A DNA stretch of 64,000 nucleotides from an uncultured bacterium. GTDB taxonomy: Bacteria > Bacteroidota > Bacteroidia > Bacteroidales > Rikenellaceae. The translations under genes were made by a program, and so were the position numbers. Below the pieces are notes generated by a model. It saw only the letters and a program-made list of their open reading frames with translations. It was not told the DNA's origin and made no database searches. Shown here one piece after another: positions 11,196 to 18,882 of the stretch. Position 1 is the first letter of the stretch; every line of letters starts with the position of its first letter. Location: positions 124,001-188,000 of the forward strand of contig CAJMNH010000004.1 in NCBI GenBank assembly GCA_905214725.1, given 5' to 3'.

Positions 11196-12002
11196 TTAGA
11201 GCTCCCTGAGCAACTCCATAAAGAGCCGCGCCATCTTTACACCCGCTTTCTTGCCCTGACGCTGCACATCTTCGTGGTCCCCGATCTCGTCGCTCAGACC
11301 GCAGTTGGTAATTACCGATACGCCGAAGACGGGCAGCGACATGTGCCGTGCGACGATCACTTCGGGCACGGTCGACATGCCTGCGGCATCGCCTCCGATC
11401 GCTTTGAAATAGCGGTATTCGGCCTGCGTCTCGAACGTCGGCCCCGTACCGCCGACATAAACGCCGTATTGCAGCTTGATCCCCTCGCGTTCGGCGATAG
11501 CCGTCGCCTTGGCGCGCAGCTCCTTGTCGTAACAGTTGTGCATATCCGGGAAGCGAGGGCCCAATTCGGCGATGTTCGGCCCGATAAGCGGATTGGGCAT
11601 CAGATTGATATGGTCGGTAATGATCATCAGGTCGCCCGTTCGGAACGACGAATTAATACCGCCCGAAGCGTTCGACACGAACAGGCAGCGAATTCCCAAT
11701 TGTTTGAGAACCCGCACGGGAAAGGTCACCTGCTGCATGGTATAGCCCTCGTAATAGTGAAACCTTCCCTGCATCGCAACGACCCTACGGCCGTTGATTT
11801 CGCCGAAGATCAGGCGCCCCTTATGTCCCTCGACCGTCGAAACGGGAAAGTTGGGGATCTCCTTGTATTCAATAGCGTACTTCACCTCGATATTGTCGGC
11901 GAAATCACCCAGCCCCGTACCGAGAATGATCCCGACTTCGGGGGTAAACTGTCCGACCTTCGCACGGATGAATGCTGCGGTCTCAAGAATCTGATTTAAC
12001 AT
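11196..12002 (-). CDS. Purine nucleoside phosphorylase (trimeric, class I)
   Basis: This enzyme cleaves purine nucleosides (inosine, guanosine) with phosphate to the free base and ribose-1-phosphate, for salvage. The 268-residue protein shows the family signatures GIILGTGLGDFAD near residue 25, VEGHKGRL, AMQGRFHYYEGY and VSNASGGIN. Together these form the phosphate- and base-binding site of the trimeric class. I chose the ATG at 12002. An in-frame TTG three codons earlier is less likely. The start overlaps the end of lpxK by about 20 bases, so the two genes are translationally coupled in an odd pairing of lipid A synthesis and purine salvage. Confidence 0.94.
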   Translation of the reverse strand: MLNQILETAAFIRAKVGQFTPEVGIILGTGLGDFADNIEVKYAIEYKEIPNFPVSTVEGHKGRLIFGEINGRRVVAMQGRFHYYEGYTMQQVTFPVRVLKQLGIRCLFVSNASGGINSSFRTGDLMIITDHINLMPNPLIGPNIAELGPRFPDMHNCYDKELRAKATAIAEREGIKLQYGVYVGGTGPTFETQAEYRYFKAIGGDAAGMSTVPEVIVARHMSLPVFGVSVITNCGLSDEIGDHEDVQRQGKKAGVKMARLFMELLREL

Positions 12003-13026
12003 CTTTTTCAAGGTTTTGAAGAAAATCCGTTGCCGAATCGTCTATGAATGAAATGTTTATCGGTTGGTAAAACAATCTGCTTCGAATCTCGGCGGGCACT
12101 TTGGTCCGTCCCGCCAACTTGACGGCATCCTTTTCCGTGGTAAGCACCATCGCTTCGGGGTGTTGCGCCATCAGCCCCGCAAGCGTTTTCAAATCCTTCA
12201 CGCGGTAGACATGGTGGTCTTCGAACCTCAGCTCTCCGACGACGCGATAGTTCTCCTTGGCTTCGCATACGAACGGAGCCGGATTCCCGATGCCCGACAT
12301 GACGATCACCTCCGTACCCGGATCGAATCCCTCCGCCGGCGCCTCTTCGAAAACAGGCTGCGGACGGAACGCCTCCATACGGGTGAAATAGATACTTTGG
12401 TAGGCAGCTTCGATCAGCACCTTGCGCATAATACGGCGGTCGAGGGCATTCATCTCCGCGGGACACTTGGTCACAATGAAATAATTGGCGCGATGCAACT
12501 GCCCGGGCAGGTCTCGCAGCGTTCCCAGCGGAAGCATGCGATCCTCCTGCACGGGACGCGTGGCGTCGACCAGCACGACATTGATCTTCGCCTCCACATA
12601 ACGGTGCTGAAAACCGTCGTCCATGACGATCAGGTCTACCTCAGGATGCAGGGCGCGAATGCGACGGATACCGTCCGCACGCCGTTCACATACGACGACA
12701 TGTACATAGGGAAACTTACGTTTGATCTGCAACGGCTCGTCGCCTACGTCGCGATAGTGATCCGTCGCCGCCACTTCCCGATAACCTTTTGTCCGACGGC
12801 CGTAACCGCGCGACAACAATGCGACCCGATGCATCTGCGACATATAGTCGACAATCATCTCGGCCAGCGGAGTCTTACCCGTTCCGCCGACGGTGATATT
12901 GCCGATGCATATGACCGGAATATCGAATTTCTCGCTGTGCAGAATACCCCAATCGAATAGCCGATGACGGAACGAAACCGCCATCTTATAGAGCCATGAA
13001 GCAGGAGCCAGCAAGAATCTAAACAT
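11983..13026 (-). CDS. lpxK: Tetraacyldisaccharide 4'-kinase
   Basis: LpxK phosphorylates the 4' position of the lipid A disaccharide at the inner membrane, the sixth step of lipid A synthesis. The 347-residue protein has a hydrophobic N-terminal anchor (MFRFLLAPASWLYKMAVS) and an atypical Walker A loop GGTGKTPLAEM (about 47-57). The IVMDDGFQHRY motif follows near residue 135, containing the conserved DDGFQH of the family. It is the first gene of a three-gene minus-strand unit with the nucleoside phosphorylase and ssb. A textbook promoter lies just upstream. Other lpx genes are not in the window. Confidence 0.96.
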   Translation of the reverse strand: MFRFLLAPASWLYKMAVSFRHRLFDWGILHSEKFDIPVICIGNITVGGTGKTPLAEMIVDYMSQMHRVALLSRGYGRRTKGYREVAATDHYRDVGDEPLQIKRKFPYVHVVVCERRADGIRRIRALHPEVDLIVMDDGFQHRYVEAKINVVLVDATRPVQEDRMLPLGTLRDLPGQLHRANYFIVTKCPAEMNALDRRIMRKVLIEAAYQSIYFTRMEAFRPQPVFEEAPAEGFDPGTEVIVMSGIGNPAPFVCEAKENYRVVGELRFEDHHVYRVKDLKTLAGLMAQHPEAMVLTTEKDAVKLAGRTKVPAEIRSRLFYQPINISFIDDSATDFLQNLEKDVKSDS

Positions 13027-13054
13027 TACGTTCGATACACAATCTCTTGATTTT

Positions 13055-13086
13055 CAAAGATAGCAAAAAGAATCGGAACGCCCAAA
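13055..13086 (-). promoter_or_regulatory. Promoter of the lpxK operon
   Basis: Read on the minus strand this is TTTG, 20 bases, TATCTTTG, an almost ideal Bacteroidota promoter. It would start transcription about 20 bases before the lpxK ATG. Confidence 0.75.
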
Positions 13087-13156
13087 TAATAAGGATCAAA
13101 ACCTCTCGGAAAAGGATTTATGCCGCAATATTTGACGGGATTCGAACGTTTTTTAG

Positions 13157-13313
13157 TAACTTTGGCTTCGCCGGAGATACTCCGTCTCGGCAGAAGCAAA
13201 CCGACGTTTGCTTCTGCGCTCGGGTTTTTCGTATCTTTGACTGCGTCTTAGATACTCCGTCTCGGCAAAAGCAAACTGACGTTTGCTTCTGCGCTCGACT
13301 TTTCGTATCTTTG
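13157..13313 (+). repeat. Tandem repeat (two units of about 75 bp) with three -7 boxes before the M23 peptidase gene
   Basis: Two near-identical units, 13165-13239 and 13240-13313, each contain GATACTCCGTCTCGGCA, then a hairpin, then GCGCTCG and TTTTCGTATCTTTG. The first hairpin is CAGAAGCAAAC with GTTTGCTTCTG; the second copy has one change in the left arm. Each unit ends in a -7 box (13232-13239 and 13306-13313), and a third box, TAACTTTG, sits at 13157-13164, so the boxes are spaced 75 and 74 bases apart. A decayed relative lies upstream of the rhomboid gene on the other strand (35308-35398). The last box would start transcription at or next to the M23 ATG at 13321. Confidence 0.8.
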
Positions 13314-13320
13314 TAAAACT

Positions 13321-14595
13321 ATGAAACACGCAATGAAATTGGCGGCGCTGGGCGTCGCATGGATCGCATGGGGCTGCGGTTCGCACGACACCTCCGCTTC
13401 ATGCAACGAGGAGACCGAAGAGGTCGTCGAACAGAACCTGCTCTACGGCATTCCTGCGGACGATTACCGCATCGAACACAGCGAAATCGCTTCGGGCGAA
13501 ACGATGGGACGTATTCTGAACCGCTACGGAGTCGGCGCGGCGACCGTCGATCGGCTCGATCGGGCGGCAAAGGCGCACTTCCCGCTGGACGGCATCCGTG
13601 CAGGAAATCCCTACACGGTTTTTATCCACGAGGATTCGCTCAATACGCCTCACCTCGATTATCTGGTCTACGAACGCAATGCGTCGCAATATGTCGTCTT
13701 TGCCCTCCACAGCGCCGATTCGGTAAGCGTCTCGCTCGGTGAGAAGCCCGTCAGCGTCCGCCGGCAGAAAAAGCAGGCTACGATCGACAATTCGCTGTGG
13801 GGCGCTATCATGCGCGAGCAGATGCCGTATGCGTTGGCGGCCGAGTTGGAGGATATCTATCAGTGGAGCATCGACTTCTTCGGCATCCAGAAAGGCGACG
13901 CTTTCACGGTGGTCTACGACGAGCGGATCATCGATACCACGGCCGTCGGCATCGGCCGCGTCTGGGGGGCCAAGTTCACCCACGCCGGCAAGGATTACTA
14001 CGCCATCCCGTTCCGTCAGAACGGCCGCATCCAGTATTGGGACGCCGACGGCGGCAGCTTACGCAAACAACTGCTCAAGGCGCCGCTCAAATATTCACGG
14101 ATCAGTTCGCGTTTCTCCAACGCCCGCCTGCATCCGATCTACAAAGTCTACCGCCCTCACCACGGCGTCGACTACGCCGCTCCGAAAGGGACTCCCGTAC
14201 ATGCCGTGGCGGACGGTGTGGTCACCTTCAAAGGCTGGGGAGGCGGAGGCGGAAATACGCTGAAAATCAAACACCCCGGCAACCTGATGACCGGATATTT
14301 ACACCTGAGCCGCTTCGCCAAAGGCATTGCGCAGGGTTCGCGCGTGTCGCAGGGACAACTGATCGGATACGTAGGCAGCACCGGCGCTTCGACCGGCCCG
14401 CACCTCGATTTCAGATTGTGGCGGAACGGGAAACCCATCGATCCGCTCAAAGCCCCCTCCGAACCGGCAGAACCGATTGCGGCTGAAAACCGCTCGACAT
14501 TCGAGTTCGTGCGCGACCGTATTGTGGCTGAGTTGAACGGAGAGGTGAGCGATTCGCTCAAAATCACTCAGATCGACTCCATTCGCATCGGATGA
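13321..14595 (+). CDS. M23 family metallopeptidase, lipoprotein
   Basis: A 424-residue peptidoglycan hydrolase of the LytM/M23 type, which cuts cross-links in the periplasm. A lipoprotein signal ends at Cys19 (IAWGC), so it should be membrane-anchored. The C-terminal M23 domain (about 265-375) has the zinc motif HHGVDYAAP near residue 281 and the second motif GPHLDFRLW near 361. In most M23 enzymes the second motif is HxH, and here the second His is Asp. The middle part resembles the pre-catalytic region of MepM-like proteins. The predicted transcript from the repeat promoter begins at about the first ATG. A second ATG four codons on (13333) gives an even more standard signal peptide and may be the true start. 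Confidence 0.92.
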   Translation: MKHAMKLAALGVAWIAWGCGSHDTSASCNEETEEVVEQNLLYGIPADDYRIEHSEIASGETMGRILNRYGVGAATVDRLDRAAKAHFPLDGIRAGNPYTVFIHEDSLNTPHLDYLVYERNASQYVVFALHSADSVSVSLGEKPVSVRRQKKQATIDNSLWGAIMREQMPYALAAELEDIYQWSIDFFGIQKGDAFTVVYDERIIDTTAVGIGRVWGAKFTHAGKDYYAIPFRQNGRIQYWDADGGSLRKQLLKAPLKYSRISSRFSNARLHPIYKVYRPHHGVDYAAPKGTPVHAVADGVVTFKGWGGGGGNTLKIKHPGNLMTGYLHLSRFAKGIAQGSRVSQGQLIGYVGSTGASTGPHLDFRLWRNGKPIDPLKAPSEPAEPIAAENRSTFEFVRDRIVAELNGEVSDSLKITQIDSIRIG

Positions 14596-15032
14596 TGACC
14601 GCCCGGGAACAACAAACGGCAACGGCGGTCGACGAACGGATCGTTAAATTCCTCAGGCGGCATCACGTGCTGACGCTCGCCACTGTCGCCGACGGGATAC
14701 CCTACTGCGCCAATGCGTTCTACGCCTACGACGAGAAACGCAACCGGCTGATTTTTACCTCCGACCTATCGACACGCCATGCGCAGGAGATGCTCTCCGA
14801 AGCGCGGGTGGCCGCCTCGGTCGTCCTCGAAACACGGATCGTGGGGAAAGTACAGGGCTTGCAGATCTGCGCAGCGGCCATGCGCGGCGATGAAGAGGAC
14901 AAACGCCGTTATCTTCACCGGTTTCCTTATGCGGCATTGGCGGAATTGACGCTGTGGGCCCTTACGCCCGACTATCTCAAATTTACGGATAATACGCTCG
15001 GATTCGGAAAAAAACTGATATGGAAAGCATAA
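14592..15032 (+). CDS. Pyridoxamine 5'-phosphate oxidase-like FMN-binding barrel protein
   Basis: A 146-residue protein with the split-barrel flavin-binding fold. The signature is an N-terminal strand pair (HHVLTLATVADGIPYCANAF) followed by DEKRNRLIFTSD and STRHAQEML, as in YhbP-type proteins. The active-site set that would prove true pyridoxamine phosphate oxidase activity is not visible, and the chain is shorter than that enzyme, so a general FMN or heme-binding role is safer. Its start codon overlaps the stop of the M23 gene (ATGATGA, with possible starts at 14592 and 14595), so translation is coupled. It also overlaps the start of ispD by 13 bases. Confidence 0.8.
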   Translation: MMTAREQQTATAVDERIVKFLRRHHVLTLATVADGIPYCANAFYAYDEKRNRLIFTSDLSTRHAQEMLSEARVAASVVLETRIVGKVQGLQICAAAMRGDEEDKRRYLHRFPYAALAELTLWALTPDYLKFTDNTLGFGKKLIWKA

Positions 15033-15715
15033 CTACACACATCGGAGTCATCGTCGTTGCGGGCGGCAGCGGCACCCGCATGGGCGGAAATCTGCCCAAA
15101 CAGTTCATGTTGCTCGACGGCCAGCCCATACTGGCTCGCACCATCAACAACTTTGCAGAGGCGCTGCCCGACGCAGAGATCGTCGTGGTGCTGCCTGCCG
15201 ATTATATCGACTTCTGGCAGGACTATTCCCGCCGCTTCAACGTCGCAGAGCATCGGACGACGGCCGGCGGAGCGGAGCGGTTTCACTCCGTGATCAATGG
15301 CATCGCCGCCCTCTCCGACCGGTGCGAACTGATCGCCGTACAGGACGGCGTGCGTCCGCTGGCAACGCACGGCTTCATCCGACGGATCGCTGAAATCGCA
15401 GCGAAGGAAGGATTGGCGATTCCGGCCGTTCGGCCTGTCGATTCGTTTCGCGTCGTTGCGACGAACGGCTTTTCGCAACCCATCGACCGAACGGCTCTGC
15501 GCATCGTGCAAACGCCCCAAATCTTCCGTGCCGATCTGCTGCGCCGCGCCTATGCCTGCGACTATACGCCGGCGTTCACGGACGACGCGACGGTCGTCGA
15601 AGCGGCCGGCACAGCCATCCGGCTCGTCGAAGGCGAGCCGACGAATCTGAAAATCACCACCCACGACGATCTCGCCATCGCCGAATCCATTCTCGCCCGC
15701 CGGACCGAAGCATGA
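15020..15715 (+). CDS. ispD: 2-C-methyl-D-erythritol 4-phosphate cytidylyltransferase
   Basis: IspD joins CTP to methylerythritol phosphate, the third step of the non-mevalonate isoprenoid pathway. The 231-residue protein has the CTP-binding loop VVAGGSGTRMGGNLPKQF (about residues 11-28). It also has the VQDGVRPL motif (about 109-116) and the C-terminal NLKITTHDDLAIAE with the conserved Lys and Asp. The length is normal. It is third in a chain of four overlapping genes starting with the M23 peptidase; its 3' end overlaps the next gene by four bases (ATGA). No ispF is adjacent, although ispF is often a partner elsewhere. Confidence 0.95.
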   Translation: MESITTHIGVIVVAGGSGTRMGGNLPKQFMLLDGQPILARTINNFAEALPDAEIVVVLPADYIDFWQDYSRRFNVAEHRTTAGGAERFHSVINGIAALSDRCELIAVQDGVRPLATHGFIRRIAEIAAKEGLAIPAVRPVDSFRVVATNGFSQPIDRTALRIVQTPQIFRADLLRRAYACDYTPAFTDDATVVEAAGTAIRLVEGEPTNLKITTHDDLAIAESILARRTEA

Positions 15716-16203
15716 AACGGGTTTTCAAATATCGTTTCAGCCGACGCACGCTCTACCTCAGCGCTCTTTATGTCGTCGTACTGTCATTGATCGGGCTGGG
15801 GCTGCACATCCTCTATATCGGTGGATACCTCTCGGCATGGTTTATTTCGCTGGTGGTCGCTCTTTTCGCACTGATGTCGCTTTCGATTCCGCGCAAAATC
15901 GTGGTAAAGGATGCTACGGTCGAGATTCTCTGCCTCTTGGACATGACCGAGATTCCCCGCATCGAGATCGCCTCCGTGCAACGGGTCGATCCGCGACAGA
16001 TGCGGTGGGTAATTCCGCTCTTCGGAGGATACGGCTTTTTCGGCTACTACGGATATTACTTCGACCTGAAGAATTTCGAAAAAGTGGTGATCTACGCTTC
16101 CGAATGGAAAAATCTGGTGGAGATCGTCGACATTTACGAACAACGCTATTACGTTTCATGCGCCGAAGCCGACGAACTCGTCGCCCTGCTGCAACCCAAA
16201 TAA
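15712..16203 (+). CDS. Membrane protein with PH-like domain
   Basis: A 163-residue protein with two hydrophobic segments (about residues 14-37 and 40-56). A soluble domain follows that looks like a bacterial PH domain: a hydrophobic strand pair (IVVKDATVEILCLLDMTEIPRIEIASVQRV), then a Gly/Phe/Tyr-rich turn (FGGYGFFGYYGYY) and a C-terminal helix. The function is unknown. Its start overlaps the ispD stop as ATGA, so it is the last gene of the M23-ispD transcript, and it is followed by a bidirectional terminator. The family call is moderate because it rests on layout rather than on a fixed motif. Confidence 0.7.
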   Translation: MKRVFKYRFSRRTLYLSALYVVVLSLIGLGLHILYIGGYLSAWFISLVVALFALMSLSIPRKIVVKDATVEILCLLDMTEIPRIEIASVQRVDPRQMRWVIPLFGGYGFFGYYGYYFDLKNFEKVVIYASEWKNLVEIVDIYEQRYYVSCAEADELVALLQPK

Positions 16204-16204
16204 A

Positions 16205-16229
16205 AAAGAGCGCTTTCCAAGCGCTCTTT
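16205..16229. terminator. Bidirectional terminator between convergent genes
   Basis: A perfect 11-bp stem (AAAGAGCGCTT with AAGCGCTCTTT) and a 3-base loop, with A and T runs on both sides. It ends the M23-ispD transcript and the alkaline phosphatase gene coming from the other side. Confidence 0.85.
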
Positions 16230-16246
16230 CCGATTTATCCCCCGAA

Positions 16247-17419
16247 TTATTCCAGTTCGAGAATTTCCATCAGCCGGTTCGCCAGATCGGAATTCTCCAT
16301 GATTCCATTGATACGCTCCGCTCCCGTACCATACAGATAGACGGGCAGCATAATGCCCGTATGGCTCTTCGTACCGTATTTATACAACACGCCGCTTTCG
16401 GATTTAGTAAAATCCACATTGCCGCTCGGCAAGGTCAGGCCGCCGGTTTCGTGATCGGAGGTAATGACAAGCAGCGTTCCGGGATGCGCATCGACAAAAT
16501 CCATCGCCACACGCACCGCACGGTCGAAATCGCGCATCTCGGCCAGAATTCCCTTCGAATCGTTGCTGTGCGACACATAGTCGATCATCGATCCCTCGAC
16601 CATCAGCATGAAGCCGCTCCCCCGCTCGTCGGCATCGTTCGACAGAATCTCCAAAGCCTTGCCGACAGCCCGAGGCAGATAGTCGCCGCGCCCCTTGTGC
16701 GCATAGGGCAGATGTTTGGAGGCGAACAGCCCCACTACCCTGCCCGACGTAATCGTATCGGCCGCGGCGAGCGTGTCGATTACACTGTATCCTTTCGTCC
16801 GCAACCGGTCGACGAGCGTCGTTCCATCGGCCTGACGTGCGGTGAAATAATGCCTGCCGCCGCCGAAAGCCACGTCGATCCCGCTTTCGACCAACTGTTC
16901 GGCGATCGGGCCGAGCGTCCTCCGGTAGGCCTGATGCGCATAAAAAGCGCCCGGCGTCGCGTGCGGCAGATAACAGGTCACCACCAATCCCGTCGCCATT
17001 CCCTGCCGTACGGCCTTCTCCATCATCGATTCGACAACCGTGCTGTCGGGCAGAACGCCCAGCATGCTGTTATTCGTCTTATGACCGGTCGCCAGCGCCG
17101 TGCCGGCCGCAGCGGAGTCGGTCACACGATTGTTCTGCGAATAACTTTTAATCAACGCTACATTCTGCGCCTGCATAAAAGAGACGGGATTGTCGTATCC
17201 TTCGGCGATCTGCAACATCGTCACATGGGCCAATCTCATTCCGTCGCCGATCATGTAGATCAGATTGCGCACCGTATCGCAAGCCGGAATAACGTCGCAG
17301 CGCAGCGTTTGTTCCGCAGGCCGTTTTACGGCGTCGGATCTCACCCGTCGGGCCTCCGCAGGCATCGTCCCAACCAATGCAGCCAGAAAAAGCCATATCC
17401 ATCGTTTCATTTCGCTCAT
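16247..17419 (-). CDS. Alkaline phosphatase (PhoA-type)
   Basis: A periplasmic phosphomonoesterase of the classical Ser-nucleophile family. With the chosen start the protein is 390 residues and opens with a signal peptide (MSEMKRWIWLFLAALVGTMPAEA). The N-terminal metal motif is YMIGDGM (about 55-61). The nucleophile is Ser102 in VTDSAAAGTALATG, and the metal-binding ITSDHETGG lies near the C-terminal third. Unlike the PafA-like protein at 495, all core residues I can check are present. The frame is open up to 17467, but the upstream Met codons would put a charged, non-signal stretch first, so I use the ATG at 17419; the ATG at 17410 is also possible. It is divergent from ung. Confidence 0.93.
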   Translation of the reverse strand: MSEMKRWIWLFLAALVGTMPAEARRVRSDAVKRPAEQTLRCDVIPACDTVRNLIYMIGDGMRLAHVTMLQIAEGYDNPVSFMQAQNVALIKSYSQNNRVTDSAAAGTALATGHKTNNSMLGVLPDSTVVESMMEKAVRQGMATGLVVTCYLPHATPGAFYAHQAYRRTLGPIAEQLVESGIDVAFGGGRHYFTARQADGTTLVDRLRTKGYSVIDTLAAADTITSGRVVGLFASKHLPYAHKGRGDYLPRAVGKALEILSNDADERGSGFMLMVEGSMIDYVSHSNDSKGILAEMRDFDRAVRVAMDFVDAHPGTLLVITSDHETGGLTLPSGNVDFTKSESGVLYKYGTKSHTGIMLPVYLYGTGAERINGIMENSDLANRLMEILELE

Positions 17420-17517
17420 TTTCAACCGTATTTTTTCACCTTTCATCAAACAAAAATACCCATTCATGACAAATAATACAATCTTTTTTACTATTTTTAC
17501 AAAAAATACGAGCGACT

Positions 17518-18180
17518 ATGAACGTAAAAATAGCACCCGACTGGCACGAACTGCTGGCTGCCGAATTCGAGAAGCCCTATTTTGCAGAACTTGCCGAATT
17601 CGTCCGCAACGAATACGCTTCGCAACGTATCTATCCGCGCGGCAGCAACATTTTTCGTGCCTTCGACAAGTGCCCGTTCGAGAAACTCAAAGTAGTCATC
17701 ATCGGTCAGGACCCCTATCACGAAGAGGGGCAGGCCAACGGTCTCTGCTTTTCGGTAGGCGACGGCATTCCCTTCCCCCCTTCGCTGCAAAACATCTTTC
17801 GGGAAATTTCGACCGATATCGGCACGCCCGTTCCTCCGACCGGCAATCTCGACCGTTGGGCCGAGCAGGGCGTTCTGCTGCTCAACTCGGTACTGACCGT
17901 ACGGGCTCATCAGGCCGCTTCGCACGCCGGACGCGGATGGGAGACCTTCACCGACGCAGTCGTACGCGCCATCGCCGAACGCAAGCAGGGAATCGTCTAC
18001 ATGCTCTGGGGTAGCTATGCCCAGCGGAAAGGCGCAATCGCCAGTCCTGTAAGCAACTGTATTCTGAAAGCCGTCCACCCCTCGCCGCTCTCGGTTTACC
18101 GCGGCTTTTTCGGCTGCCGCCACTTTTCGCAGGCCAACGAATACCTCGCAAGTCAGGGGAAAGAACCGATTGTCTGGTAG
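17518..18180 (+). CDS. ung: Uracil-DNA glycosylase (family 1)
   Basis: Ung removes uracil from DNA and starts base-excision repair. The 220-residue protein carries the water-activating motif GQDPYHEEGQANGL (catalytic Asp65) and the uracil-recognition Phe region (LCFSV). The minor-groove loop HPSPLSVYRGFFGCRHF (about 183-199) includes the catalytic His. The length is normal for family 1. It is transcribed away from the alkaline phosphatase gene. The AT-rich 98-base gap between them must hold both promoters, but I see no consensus -7 box there. It is single-gene; the next small gene has its own -7 box. Confidence 0.97.
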   Translation: MNVKIAPDWHELLAAEFEKPYFAELAEFVRNEYASQRIYPRGSNIFRAFDKCPFEKLKVVIIGQDPYHEEGQANGLCFSVGDGIPFPPSLQNIFREISTDIGTPVPPTGNLDRWAEQGVLLLNSVLTVRAHQAASHAGRGWETFTDAVVRAIAERKQGIVYMLWGSYAQRKGAIASPVSNCILKAVHPSPLSVYRGFFGCRHFSQANEYLASQGKEPIVW

Positions 18181-18207
18181 CGGACAACGATTATCACGAT
18201 TTTTGCT

Positions 18208-18215
18208 TATCTTTG
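18208..18215 (+). promoter_or_regulatory. -7 box before the small membrane protein gene
   Basis: TATCTTTG lies 34 bases before the ATG at 18249 and 28 bases after the ung stop. It matches the -7 consensus exactly. No -33 element is evident. Confidence 0.55.
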
Positions 18216-18248
18216 TTTCAAATATTCACATTTATCTAACGGACTTTT

Positions 18249-18452
18249 ATGAAAGGGTTGAAATTTCTGATGATCCTCTGCTCGATAGCGCTTGTCGTAT
18301 TCATTCTCTTTACGTTGCGACAATTCATGATAGGAGGATTTATTTTCGCAGCCATATCGGCGGTCGCATCGATCATCCTTTTCGCGATTCTGACCGTTCT
18401 GCGGCGTCAGTTGCGCATCATGAAAATCATGAATACCGAGGATTTCGAATAA
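18249..18452 (+). CDS. Small membrane protein, two predicted TM helices
   Basis: A 67-residue protein of unknown function. It consists of two hydrophobic helices (about residues 5-23 and 28-49) separated by a short turn (LRQFMIGG). A basic and polar C-terminal tail (RRQLRIMKIMNTEDFE) follows, which would face the cytoplasm. An exact -7 box upstream and a strong hairpin terminator right after the stop make it a compact independent unit, which supports a real gene despite its length. I do not recognise the family. Confidence 0.7.
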   Translation: MKGLKFLMILCSIALVVFILFTLRQFMIGGFIFAAISAVASIILFAILTVLRRQLRIMKIMNTEDFE

Positions 18453-18475
18453 AGAGTCCACCTGCTAAATCGAAC

Positions 18476-18507
18476 GAGGATGTCCGAACGGACATCCTCT
18501 GTTTTTA
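18476..18507 (+). terminator. Terminator of the small membrane protein gene
   Basis: A perfect 10-bp stem (GAGGATGTCC with GGACATCCTC), GAAC loop and TGTTTTTATT tail, 23 bases after the stop. Confidence 0.88.
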
Positions 18508-18518
18508 TTCCATCGTAC

Positions 18519-18556
18519 AACGGAAACGCCGCCCTTTATCAGGCGGCGTTTCCGTT
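18519..18556 (-). terminator. Terminator of the RND efflux operon
   Basis: A perfect 15-bp stem (AACGGAAACGCCGCC with GGCGGCGTTTCCGTT) and an 8-base loop lie just after the PG0541-type gene on the minus strand, back to back with the terminator at 18476-18507. Confidence 0.8.
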
Positions 18557-18573
18557 TATAAACGACAAGGCGG

Positions 18574-18867
18574 CTACATCGTCTGTTCAATGCTCCAGAC
18601 AAAAGCGCGCGAACCCTGCATCTTCGTCTCGGAATCCAGTTTACGGAAGGCATCGAGCAGCGGCGTCACCTTCTCGTCCTCGACGATCATCAGCATCGAA
18701 GAGTTCATCGAAGGCCATGCGTGAGTTCCGTAGTGCGGCTCGCCATCGAACGATCCGCGCCCCATCGTGAGTTCCCACTTGGTAAACCCGCGTACGCCGA
18801 GATTATCCAGAATCTCCTGCATGGGGTCGGTCAACGCCTGATTATAAGATATAAATACGGCTTTCAT
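18574..18867 (-). CDS. PG0541 family transporter-associated protein
   Basis: A 97-residue cytoplasmic protein that matches the PG0541-type family known from Bacteroidota. Members follow RND efflux genes and are thought to have a PII-like (ferredoxin-like) fold. The first strand MKAVFISYNQAL, the WELTMGRGSFDGEPHYGTHAWP loop and the MLMIVEDEKVTPLLDAFRKLD strand-helix are the parts I recognise. The role is not established; a regulatory or sensing role for the pump is an inference from position. It lies 15 bases after the RND gene on the same strand and is followed by the operon terminator. Confidence 0.85.
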   Translation of the reverse strand: MKAVFISYNQALTDPMQEILDNLGVRGFTKWELTMGRGSFDGEPHYGTHAWPSMNSSMLMIVEDEKVTPLLDAFRKLDSETKMQGSRAFVWSIEQTM

Positions 18868-18882
18868 AATTTTTCGTGTGTT

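Noticed and set aside
13157..13313. CRISPR array
   Set aside because: Only two units, no unique spacers between identical repeats, no cas genes. The units carry promoter boxes instead.
13047..13386. Small open frames within the tandem repeat (both strands)
   Set aside because: They translate the repeat itself (a repeated RRFASAETEYL-like text) and carry promoter boxes. They are repeat artefacts, not genes.
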